Shown piece after piece: positions 43,751 to 51,128 of a DNA stretch of 64,000 bases (positions within the stretch are counted from its first letter, which is position 1; each line of letters begins with the position of its first letter). Origin of the DNA: Solirubrobacteraceae bacterium. Its GTDB lineage: Bacteria > Actinomycetota > Thermoleophilia > Solirubrobacterales > Solirubrobacteraceae. The notes under the pieces are model-generated. The model saw nothing but the letters and a program-made list of their open reading frames with translations. It had not been told where the DNA came from and did no database searches. Where the stretch lies: assembly GCA_030447785.1 (NCBI GenBank), contig JAUJOF010000005.1, positions 29,351-93,350 on the forward strand, in the 5' to 3' direction. The position numbers and the translations under genes are program-made.

Positions 43751-45696
43751 GCCACCGCGGAGCGCTCGCCGACCGCGCTGAGGATGCGCTCGGCGATCCG
43801 CTCGCCGGTGTAGCCGACCTCGTGGTGCAGCAGGGCCGGCTTGCCGTGGGTGACGTAGCGATCCGGGAGGCCGACGCGCAGCACGCGCGGCAGCTCCAGC
43901 CCCGCGTCGTTGAGGTTCTCCCACACGCCCGAGCCGAAGCCTCCGGCCAGCACGCCCTCCTCCACGGTGACCAGCAGCTCGTGCTCGGCGGCCAGCTGGG
44001 CCAGCAGCGCCCCGTCCAGCGGCTTGGCGAAGCGGGCGTCGGCCACGGTGACCGCCATCCCCTGCTCGGCGAGCAGATCCGCCGCCTGCAGGCCCTTCTG
44101 CACGCCGGTCCCATAGCCCACGATGGCCACGCGCCGGCCCTCGCGCAGGACCTGGCCGGTGCCCAGCTCGATCGCGTGGGGCTCGTCGGGCAACCCGACG
44201 CCGACCGCCTCGCCGCGCGGGTAGCGCAGCGCGATCGGCCCGTCGTCGTAGGTCAGCGCCGTGCGCAGCATGTGCACGAGCATGGCCTCGTCGCGCGGGG
44301 CCATCAGCACGATGTTGGGCAGCGCGCGCAGGTAGGCGATGTCGAAGACGCCGTGGTGGGTGGGTCCGTCGTCGCCGACCAGCCCGGCGCGGTCCATGGC
44401 GAAGACCACGTTGAGCGACTGCAGGCACACGTCGTGGACGATCTGGTCGAAGGCGCGCTGCAGGAAGGTCGAGTAGATGGCCGCCACGGGCTTGGCGCCC
44501 TCCAGGGCGAGCCCCGAGGCGAACAGGATCGCCTGCTGCTCGGCGATGCCCACGTCGTAGTAGCGCTCGGGCAGGGCCTTCTGCAGGATGTTCATCCCGG
44601 TGCCGGAGTTCATCGCCGCGGTGATCCCCAGCACGCGGGAGTCGCGGCGACACTCCTCGACCAGGGCGTCCCCGAAGATCTTCGTGTACTGGGCGGGCGC
44701 CGGGTTGGCGTCCTTGCCCGCGGGCCGGGGGACGGGCTTGGCGGGCGCGCGGTTGGCGATGGAGTTGGGCTTGGCGGCATGCCACTTCTCCATGCCCTCC
44801 AGCCCGCCGTCCTCGGCGGGAGCGAAGCCCTTTCCCTTCACGGTGGCGATGTGCACCACCACGGGACGCTCGGCGTCCAGGGCCTGGCGCAGCGCGCTGC
44901 GCAGCTGGCGGGTGTCGTGGCCGTCGATGACGCCCATGTAGGCCCAGTCGAGCTCCTCCCACCACAGGTTGGGTGCCCAGAAGGCCTTGATGGACTCCTT
45001 GAGCTGGGGGCCCAGGCGCTCGAGCGCGTGGCCGATGCCACCGGGCAGCTCCGCGAGGTTCTTCTCCACCTCCTCGCGCGCATGCCACAGCTTGGGGTTG
45101 AGGCGCATGCGGTTGAAGTAGCCGCTCAGCGCGCCGACGTTGGGCGAGATCGACATGCCGTTGTCGTTGAGCACCACCACGATCGGCGTGCCCAGCCCGC
45201 CGGCCTGTGAGATGGCCTCGAAGGCTACGCCGCCGGTCATGGCGCCGTCGCCGGCCACCGCGACGACCTTGCCCGCCCGCGGCTCGCCACGGCGGCGCAT
45301 GGCCTCCTTGAGCCCGACCGCATAGCCGATCGACGTGGAGGCGTGGCCCGCCCCCATGATGTCGTGCTCGCTCTCGTGGATCGCACAGAAGGGGGCGAGG
45401 CCCTCGTACTGGCGAATGGTGGCCAGCGCGTCGCGCCGGCCGGTGAGCACCTTGTGGGGATAGGCCTGGTGGCCGACGTCCCACAGGATCTTGTCGCGCG
45501 GGGAGTCCAGCAGCGAGTGCAGTGCGACCGCCAGCTCGCAGGTCCCCAGGTTGGCGCCGAAGTGCCCGCCGATCTCACCGACCGTGTCGATGATGTGCTC
45601 GCGCACCTCCTGGGCGATCCGCGCGAGCTGCTCCTCGGACAGGCCGTGGAGATCCTGGGGGCGGTCGATGCGGTCGAGGAGGCGGGCGGGGCTCAT
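43747..45696 (-). CDS. dxs: 1-deoxy-D-xylulose-5-phosphate synthase
   Basis: First enzyme of the MEP isoprenoid pathway: condenses pyruvate and glyceraldehyde 3-phosphate. 649 residues from ATG 45696. Thiamine-diphosphate motif GDGAMTGGVAFEAISQAG...NDN near residue 150, the transketolase pyrimidine domain with DVGIAEQQAI, and FAMDRAGLVGDDGPTHHG. The C-terminal domain is complete. It follows the polyprenyl synthase gene and overlaps the hydrolase start. Confidence 0.96.
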   Translation of the reverse strand: MSPARLLDRIDRPQDLHGLSEEQLARIAQEVREHIIDTVGEIGGHFGANLGTCELAVALHSLLDSPRDKILWDVGHQAYPHKVLTGRRDALATIRQYEGLAPFCAIHESEHDIMGAGHASTSIGYAVGLKEAMRRRGEPRAGKVVAVAGDGAMTGGVAFEAISQAGGLGTPIVVVLNDNGMSISPNVGALSGYFNRMRLNPKLWHAREEVEKNLAELPGGIGHALERLGPQLKESIKAFWAPNLWWEELDWAYMGVIDGHDTRQLRSALRQALDAERPVVVHIATVKGKGFAPAEDGGLEGMEKWHAAKPNSIANRAPAKPVPRPAGKDANPAPAQYTKIFGDALVEECRRDSRVLGITAAMNSGTGMNILQKALPERYYDVGIAEQQAILFASGLALEGAKPVAAIYSTFLQRAFDQIVHDVCLQSLNVVFAMDRAGLVGDDGPTHHGVFDIAYLRALPNIVLMAPRDEAMLVHMLRTALTYDDGPIALRYPRGEAVGVGLPDEPHAIELGTGQVLREGRRVAIVGYGTGVQKGLQAADLLAEQGMAVTVADARFAKPLDGALLAQLAAEHELLVTVEEGVLAGGFGSGVWENLNDAGLELPRVLRVGLPDRYVTHGKPALLHHEVGYTGERIAERILSAVGERSAVA

Positions 45697-45718
45697 GGGA
45701 TCGAGGCTAGAAGGGTCA

Positions 45719-46669
45719 CTAGTCCTGACGGGTGAGGATGAAGTCGGTGATCTGCTCCAGCTCGGGCGCTCCGGCGGGCGCGGCGCCCGCCAGCGCGGCG
45801 CGGGCGTTGCGATGTGACTCGGAGGCCAGTCCACGAGCGCCCTCGACCCCGTGCTCGGTCACGTAGGTGCGCTTGCCGTGGCGCTCGTCGCTGCCCCGGG
45901 GCTTGCCCAGGGCGTCGTCGGTCCCGGTGACGTCGAGGATGTCGTCCACGATCTGGAAGAGCACGCCTAGTTCCGCCGCGAAGTCCCGGAAGTGCATTGT
46001 GACAGTCTGGTTCGCGCCGGCCAGGAGGAGTACGCCCTCCACCGAGGCACAGATCAGGCGCCCCGTCTTGAGCCCGTGCAGGCGGCGCAGCAGCAGCGCG
46101 CCCTCCATCCCCTCAGGCGCGCCGCCGTCGACGTCGAGGTACTGACCGCCCACCATCCCGTCCACGCCCGTGGCGCCGGCCAGGCGACCGACCGCGCGCA
46201 GCACGTCGGCGGGCTCGCCGGCCTGCTGGGTGAGCACCAGCCGGAAGGCCTCGGCGTACAGGCCGTCGCCGGCCAGGATGGCCACGTCCTCGCCGAAGAC
46301 CTTGTGGTTGGTGGGTCGTCCACGGCGCAGGTCGTCGTCGTCCATGGCGGGCAGGTCGTCGTGGATGAGCGAGTAGGTGTGGATGAGCTCCACCGCCGCG
46401 GCGTAGGGCAGGACGTCGCGCTCGTCGTGCCCCAGCGCGCGGGCGGTGGCCAGCGAGAGGACCGGGCGGATGCGCTTGCCGCCGGCCAGCAGCGAGTAGC
46501 GCATCGCCTCCTCCAGGCCGCGGGTGAGGTGGTCGGGGTCGCTGAAGCGAAGCCCGGCCAGGTAGGCGTCGACGGTGGCCCGCAGCGCCTCGGGGTAGGC
46601 GGCGCGGCCCGCGCCACGATCGGTCGATTCCCGCCGCTGAGCGATGCTGATCGACCGATCGTCGCTCAC
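45719..46669 (-). CDS. Polyprenyl (farnesyl/geranylgeranyl) diphosphate synthase
   Basis: 316 residues. Chain-elongating trans-prenyltransferase. First Asp-rich motif LIHDDLPAMDDDDLRRG (about residue 100), GKRIRPVL, the second Asp-rich motif FQIVDDILDVTG (about 235) and KTG. An IspA-like enzyme by context, beside dxs. The product chain length (C15 or C20) cannot be fixed by eye. GTG 46669 overlaps the xseB stop. Confidence 0.9.
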   Translation of the reverse strand: MSDDRSISIAQRRESTDRGAGRAAYPEALRATVDAYLAGLRFSDPDHLTRGLEEAMRYSLLAGGKRIRPVLSLATARALGHDERDVLPYAAAVELIHTYSLIHDDLPAMDDDDLRRGRPTNHKVFGEDVAILAGDGLYAEAFRLVLTQQAGEPADVLRAVGRLAGATGVDGMVGGQYLDVDGGAPEGMEGALLLRRLHGLKTGRLICASVEGVLLLAGANQTVTMHFRDFAAELGVLFQIVDDILDVTGTDDALGKPRGSDERHGKRTYVTEHGVEGARGLASESHRNARAALAGAAPAGAPELEQITDFILTRQD

Positions 46670-46863
46670 AGGAGGCTGTCCTGTCCGGGCAGCGTCTCGC
46701 GCCCGGCCTCGCGCGCGCGGCGCTCGAGCTCGACCGAGGCCTGCGAGGCCAGGCCCGCGCAGTCTTCCACGAGCCCGGCGGCGGCGTCGGGGCTCAGCTC
46801 CCCCGAGCGCAGCTGCTCGGCAGCGCGCTCCAGGCGCGTGATGAGGTCGTCCAGCTCAGTCAT
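46666..46863 (-). CDS. xseB: Exodeoxyribonuclease VII small subunit
   Basis: 65 residues, the family size. Helical: LDDLITRLERAAEQLRSGEL, then GLVEDCAGLASQASVELERR. Binds the large subunit XseA to form ExoVII, a single-strand exonuclease. The start overlaps the nusB stop by 8 bp and the end overlaps the prenyl synthase start. xseA, normally next door, is not in this window. Confidence 0.85.
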   Translation of the reverse strand: MTELDDLITRLERAAEQLRSGELSPDAAAGLVEDCAGLASQASVELERRAREAGRETLPGQDSLL

Positions 46864-47260
46864 CCCCGAGATGCTCTCGCAGGACGGCGGCCAACACGCC
46901 GTTGACGAAGCCGGGCGCGTCGGCGCCGCAGAACGTCTTGGCGATCTCGACCGCCTCGCTGATGGCCCCCTCGGGCGGGATGGGCTGGTCGGCGGGGATC
47001 GCGTCGGGGTGGCGCATCTCGGTGATGGCCGTGCGCAGGATGGCGCGCTCCAGCGGCGCGATCCGCGTGACCGTCCATCCGTAGGCGTGGCGCTCGACCA
47101 GCGCGTCGGCCTCGCCGGCGTGGTCGGCCGCCGCGTGGGCCAGCGCGCGGGTGAAGGGGCGCGCGTCGCGCTCGAAGACGTCGTCCAGCGGCCGGCCGGT
47201 CAGGTCGTGCTGATAGAGCGCGAAGACGGCCGCGCGGCGCTGTTCGGTGCGACGGGACAC
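46856..47260 (-). CDS. nusB: Transcription antitermination factor NusB
   Basis: 134 residues from GTG 47260. All-helical NusB: RRTEQRRAAVFALYQHDL at the start, IAPLERAILRTAITEMRH, ISEAVEIAKTFCGADAPGFVNGVLAAV at the end. Binds boxA RNA with NusE (S10) for rRNA antitermination. The efp-nusB order is widespread. Confidence 0.93.
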   Translation of the reverse strand: MSRRTEQRRAAVFALYQHDLTGRPLDDVFERDARPFTRALAHAAADHAGEADALVERHAYGWTVTRIAPLERAILRTAITEMRHPDAIPADQPIPPEGAISEAVEIAKTFCGADAPGFVNGVLAAVLREHLGDD

Positions 47261-47264
47261 ACGC

Positions 47265-47825
47265 CTACACGCGCGACATGTACTCGCCCGTGGCGGTCTG
47301 GATCTTGATGCGGTCGCCCACGTCGACGAACAGCGGGACCGCCACCGTCGCTCCCGTCTCCACGGTGGCCGGCTTGGTGCCCCCGCCCGAGACGGTGTCC
47401 CCGCGCAGGCCGGGGTCGGCCTGGGTGACCTCGAGCTCCACGGAGGCGGGCAGCTGCAGGTCGGAGGGCCGGTCGTCGATGAACAGCACGTCGACCTCGT
47501 CGCTGGGCCGCGTCCAGCGCAGCGCATCGGCCACGGTCTCCTCGGGGACGGCCATCTGCTCGTAGGAGCCGGTATCCATGAAATGCGCCTCGGTACCGTC
47601 GGCGTAGAGGAACTGCATCTTGCGCGCCTCGGTGCGCACCGCGCGGAACTTCTCGCCGGCGCGGAACGTGCGGTCGATGACCGCGCCGTCAGAGGCGCGG
47701 CGCAGCTTGGTGCGCACGAACGCACCGCCCTTGCCGGGCTTGACGTGCTGGAACTCGAGGATCTTGAAGACGGTCCCCTCGACGTCGATGTGGTTGCCGT
47801 TCTTGAACTGGTTGGTGGAGATCAT
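47265..47825 (-). CDS. efp: Translation elongation factor P
   Basis: 186 residues. Rescues ribosomes stalled on polyproline. Three beta domains: the KOW-like N-terminus (STNQFKNGNHIDVEGTVFKILEFQHVKPGKGGAFV, with the loop Lys32 that may carry a modification), the OB domain and the C-terminal signature VDVGDRIKIQTATGEYMSRV. It ends four bases before the nusB start. Many proteins in this window are rich in proline runs, so EF-P is expected to matter. Confidence 0.96.
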   Translation of the reverse strand: MISTNQFKNGNHIDVEGTVFKILEFQHVKPGKGGAFVRTKLRRASDGAVIDRTFRAGEKFRAVRTEARKMQFLYADGTEAHFMDTGSYEQMAVPEETVADALRWTRPSDEVDVLFIDDRPSDLQLPASVELEVTQADPGLRGDTVSGGGTKPATVETGATVAVPLFVDVGDRIKIQTATGEYMSRV

Positions 47826-47891
47826 GCCGCGCTGAAGGCTACCTCCGGTCGTGCCACGGTCCCGCCGACGTGGCCGCACGCGGGCCCGCGC

Positions 47892-47934
47892 GTCCGCATG
47901 CGCGGACGGCCCGCGGCCGGCTGGACCGCGGGCC
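47892..47934. terminator. Tandem hairpins upstream of efp
   Basis: Two adjacent inverted repeats: gtccgc-atgc-gcggac (47892-47907) and ggcccgcgg / ccgcgggcc with a 9-base loop (47908-47934). They lie between the small membrane gene and efp, both on minus, and probably end the first and separate the two transcripts. No T-run. Confidence 0.6.
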
Positions 47935-47950
47935 ATGCCCTACGCCGACG

Positions 47951-48124
47951 TCAGGCCCGGCGCGCTCCGCCGAAGCGTGAGCCCAGGCCGTAGCCGCCGG
48001 TGGGAATGCCGGCCAGCAACACGAGGACCGCGGCGATGATGCCCACGATCGTCGGCAGGCCCAGCGCCACGCACACCGCGTACACGAGGGCCGCGACCAC
48101 CACGGCGATGAGGATCCCGATCAT
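47951..48124 (-). CDS. 57-residue two-helix membrane protein
   Basis: From ATG 48124 with a very strong Shine-Dalgarno (AAAGGAGA eight bases upstream). Two hydrophobic segments (ILIAVVVAALVYAVCVAL and IVGIIAAVLVLLAGI) are separated by a short Gly-Leu-Pro turn and followed by a Gly/Arg-rich cytoplasmic-looking tail (GGYGLGSRFGG). No family recognised. The Shine-Dalgarno, codon use and the terminator-like hairpins behind it all support a real gene. Confidence 0.7.
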   Translation of the reverse strand: MIGILIAVVVAALVYAVCVALGLPTIVGIIAAVLVLLAGIPTGGYGLGSRFGGARRA

Positions 48125-48221
48125 TGAGATCTCCTTTCTTCTCTCCTCGGGGATTCCATATGTGGTGAGGTTCCCCGGCCGACCATGAGGTCATGCTGCT
48201 GACGGACGGATGTCCGAGTGG

Positions 48222-49070
48222 TCAGAGCCCGACGCTGGTGCCCTCCGCAGCCAGCGCCAGCGAGGCTCGATCCCCGCCCGCCTCGATCCAGCGCTCGGTG
48301 GCCTCGATGCGCATGAGGTCCAGCGCCGCGTCGTCGTGCGAGGGATCGTGGTGGAAGAGGTGCAGGCGCCTGGAACCCGCGCGGGCGGCGAAGTCGACGG
48401 CGTCGCCCAGCGCGGAGTGCCCCCACCCGCGCGTGAGCCGGTATTCGTCCTCGGTGTACTGACCGTCGTGGATGAGCAGATCGGCGTCGCGCGCCAGCCC
48501 GAGCCCGCTGATCCACTCGGCGGGCCCGGAGTGCAGCGGCTGGCCCAGCGCGGGCTCGTGGTCGGGCAGGTAGCACAGCACCGAGTCGCCCTCGGTGATC
48601 CGGTAGCCGAGGGTGGGGCCGCGGTGGTTGACCAGCCGGCATTGCACGCGGGCGCCTCCCACCCGAAAGGGCTCGCTCGGCGCGACGCGGAAGCGCACCT
48701 TTGCGGGCAGGTCGCGGATCTCCACCGGCGACAGCGGCGCGGACAGGTAGCGCGCCAGCCGTCGGCGCAGCGGTCCGCGAAGCGACGGGGGGCCCCAGAC
48801 GGTTACCTCGGCGCCGGGGTCGAACAGCGGCGCGAAGAACAGCAGCCCGTTGATGTGGTCCAGGTGCAGGTGGGTGAGCAGGATGTGGATGGGCGCCGGT
48901 CCTCCGGCCATGCGCTGGCCCAGCGCGCGGATGCCGCTGCCCGCGTCCAGCACCACGCTGACGTGGTCCTCGAGCTCCACCTGCACGCACGCGGTGTTGC
49001 CTCCGTGGCGGGCCATCGCCCGGTCGGCGACGGGGATCGAGCCGCGCACCCCCCAGAACTCGGCCCTCAC
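48222..49070 (-). CDS. MBL-fold metallo-hydrolase
   Basis: 282 residues from GTG 49070. Opens with FWGVRGSIPV...RHGGNTACV, the signature of an MBL subfamily related to PhnP and bacterial cyclic-nucleotide phosphodiesterases. The zinc motif THLHLDHINGL is intact, as are later ligands (H in LVNHRG, LPDHEP, LLIHDGQY, GWGHSALGDAV). GTGA overlap with the PAS gene upstream implies the pair works together, probably in signalling. Substrate unknown. Confidence 0.85.
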   Translation of the reverse strand: MRAEFWGVRGSIPVADRAMARHGGNTACVQVELEDHVSVVLDAGSGIRALGQRMAGGPAPIHILLTHLHLDHINGLLFFAPLFDPGAEVTVWGPPSLRGPLRRRLARYLSAPLSPVEIRDLPAKVRFRVAPSEPFRVGGARVQCRLVNHRGPTLGYRITEGDSVLCYLPDHEPALGQPLHSGPAEWISGLGLARDADLLIHDGQYTEDEYRLTRGWGHSALGDAVDFAARAGSRRLHLFHHDPSHDDAALDLMRIEATERWIEAGGDRASLALAAEGTSVGL

Positions 49071-49480
49071 CCCGGCCCGTCCCTGGACGGCCAGAAGACG
49101 ACGATCGCCCCGGCGAAGCCCTCGGGGCCGATCAGGGGCAGCGCGCTGGTCTCCACGCACACCACGTCGCCGTGGTCGCCGCGGATGTTGCAGCGGTCGT
49201 GAGCGGGGCGGTTCTCGCGCAGGGCCGTGGTCAGCGGCAGGTGCACCTCGCGCATGGGCTCCCCCGCGTCGGTCACGGGGCCGATGGCGTCCCACTGGTC
49301 GCGCGTGAGGCGGCCGGTCTCCTCGAAGCGCTGGCCGAGGATCTGCGCCGCGCCGTCGTTGTAGAAGATCACGTCGCCGTCGGCGTCGGTGAGGAACGCG
49401 GCGATGGAGATGATGGAGATGAGGTTGCGCGCGAGGATCAGCTCGAGGGGCATCCCGCGGAACTCGGCCTCGGCTCCCAT
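49067..49480 (-). CDS. PAS-domain protein
   Basis: 137 residues from ATG 49480, essentially a single PAS sensor domain: IAAFLTDADGDVIFYNDGAAQILGQRFEE, then CNIRGDHGDVVCVETSALPLIG, and GAIVVFW. No output domain of its own, so it may sense a small molecule or redox state and act through the MBL protein translated with it. Confidence 0.8.
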   Translation of the reverse strand: MGAEAEFRGMPLELILARNLISIISIAAFLTDADGDVIFYNDGAAQILGQRFEETGRLTRDQWDAIGPVTDAGEPMREVHLPLTTALRENRPAHDRCNIRGDHGDVVCVETSALPLIGPEGFAGAIVVFWPSRDGPG

Positions 49481-49554
49481 CGCGCGCCACCCTAGTTGCT
49501 CACCTGCGCGGTCGCGCCGAGCGTGCGCACACGGGCTCACCGAGACCGCTTGGC

Positions 49555-50631
49555 TCACACGGACTGCAGCGCCTTGGGCAGCGAGCTGAGCACGTCGTGC
49601 CCCTCGGCGGTGATCGCGACGAGGTCCTCGATGCGCACGCCGACGCGCCCGGGGACGTAGACGCCCGGCTCGACGGTGACCACATGCCCGGCACGCAGCG
49701 GGTCGTCGCTCGCCTGGCGCGACAGGCGCGGTGCCTCGTGGACCTCCATCCCCACGCCGTGGCCCAGGCCGTGTCCGAAGTGCTCGCCGTGGCCGGCTCC
49801 CTCGATGACGTCGCGAGCGACCGCGTCGACCTCCTTGCCGCTGGGCCCGGGGCGCACCGCGGTCAGGGCCTGGGCCTGCGCGCGCTCGACCAGGTCGTAG
49901 AGCGCGCGCGCCTCGGGATCGAGCTGTCCGGTCGCGTAGGTGCGCGTGCAGTCCGACGCGTAGCCGTCCAGCTGGGCGCCCCAGTCGACGACCACCAGCG
50001 TGTCCGCGGGGATGGAAACGTCGCGGGGCTCGGCGTGGGGCAGCGCGGCGTGCTCGGCGGCGGCGACGATGGGCGCGAAGGAGGCACCCTGCGCCCCGCG
50101 CCGGCGCATGGCCACCTCGAGGTCCAGCGCCACCTCGCGCTCGGTGCGTCCCACCAGCCCGCGCGCGAGCACCTCGGTGAGCGCGTCGTCGGCCAGCGCA
50201 GCGGCGGCGCGGATGCGCTCGAGCTCGCCGGCGTCCTTGATCGCGCGCAGGTCGGCGATCACGCCGCCGGCGGGCACCAGCTCGATGCCCTCGGGGGCCA
50301 GCTCCACCAGGCGCGCGTGGTCCTTGACCGTCAGGTCGGTGTCGTCGAAGCCCACGCGCGCCGGCGCGCGCAGGCCCTCGGCGACCTGCTCGAGCAGCTT
50401 CTGGGCGATCTCGTGGTTCCAGCCCTCCCCCACCTGCTCGCGCGCCTGAGTGAGGTAGCGAAAGTCGGTGACGAAGCGCCGGTCGGCGGGGCCCACGATC
50501 ACCGCGGCGCTGGAGCCGGTGAACCCGCACAGCCAGCGCACGTCGACCAGGCGGCTGACCAACAGCGCGTCGAGCTCGCGCTCGCCCACGGCGGCATCGA
50601 CGGCCTGAGCGCGATCCTCGCGGGCGGTCAC
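49555..50631 (-). CDS. pepQ: Xaa-Pro dipeptidase/aminopeptidase
   Basis: 358 residues, pita-bread fold M24 metallopeptidase that cleaves at Xaa-Pro. The metal ligands are visible in VVVDWGAQLDGYASDCTRTYATG, GLGHGVGMEVHEAP, VTVEPGVYVPG and GVRIEDLV. N-terminal creatinase-like domain (LVDVRWLCGFTGSSA). GTG 50631 overlaps the aroQ stop. The aroB-aroQ-pepQ-efp-nusB order is widespread in Gram-positive bacteria. Confidence 0.92.
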   Translation of the reverse strand: MTAREDRAQAVDAAVGERELDALLVSRLVDVRWLCGFTGSSAAVIVGPADRRFVTDFRYLTQAREQVGEGWNHEIAQKLLEQVAEGLRAPARVGFDDTDLTVKDHARLVELAPEGIELVPAGGVIADLRAIKDAGELERIRAAAALADDALTEVLARGLVGRTEREVALDLEVAMRRRGAQGASFAPIVAAAEHAALPHAEPRDVSIPADTLVVVDWGAQLDGYASDCTRTYATGQLDPEARALYDLVERAQAQALTAVRPGPSGKEVDAVARDVIEGAGHGEHFGHGLGHGVGMEVHEAPRLSRQASDDPLRAGHVVTVEPGVYVPGRVGVRIEDLVAITAEGHDVLSSLPKALQSV

Positions 50632-51128
50632 AGGTGCTCCCGCAGGCGCGCGAGCGCGGTGGCGTAGCCGTCGGGCCCCTCCCCGCTGACCGTCGCCACG
50701 CACAGGTCGCGGATCACCGACGTGCGCCGGAAGGGCTCGCGCTCGTCCACCGCCGAGAGGTGCACCTCCACGGCGGGCAGGCCGGCGATTTCCAGCGCGT
50801 CGCGGATGGCGTAGGCGTAGTGGGTCCACGCCCCGGGGTTGAGCACCAGGCCGTCGGCGGCGGTGCGCGCCGCGTGCAGGCGCTCGACGTAAGCCTGCTC
50901 GGCGTTGGCCTGGAAGAAGGAGGGCCGCAGGTCCAGGCGCGCGGCGAAGCCCGCGATGCGCTCCTCGAGCTGGGCCAGGGTGAGGGTGCCGTAGTGGGCC
51001 GGGTCGCGCCGGCCGAGCTGGTCGAGGTTGACCCCGTGCAGGACGTCCACGCGCGCGCCGGCCCGGCGCCCGCCCGCCCCAGCCCGCGGCTCGACCGAAG
51101 CGCTGTCGGACTCGCTCGCGGCGCTCAT
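50628..51128 (-). CDS. aroQ: Type II 3-dehydroquinate dehydratase
   Basis: Third step of the shikimate pathway. 166 residues. A short Ser/Ala/Arg-rich extension precedes the domain. Motifs: LHGVNLDQLGRRDPAHYG (contains the catalytic region), NPGAWTHYAYAIRDAL, VEVHLS and EPFRRTSV. The usual first motif is GPNLN; here it is GVNLD, a conservative change. ATG 51128 overlaps the aroKB stop. Confidence 0.92.
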   Translation of the reverse strand: MSAASESDSASVEPRAGAGGRRAGARVDVLHGVNLDQLGRRDPAHYGTLTLAQLEERIAGFAARLDLRPSFFQANAEQAYVERLHAARTAADGLVLNPGAWTHYAYAIRDALEIAGLPAVEVHLSAVDEREPFRRTSVIRDLCVATVSGEGPDGYATALARLREHL

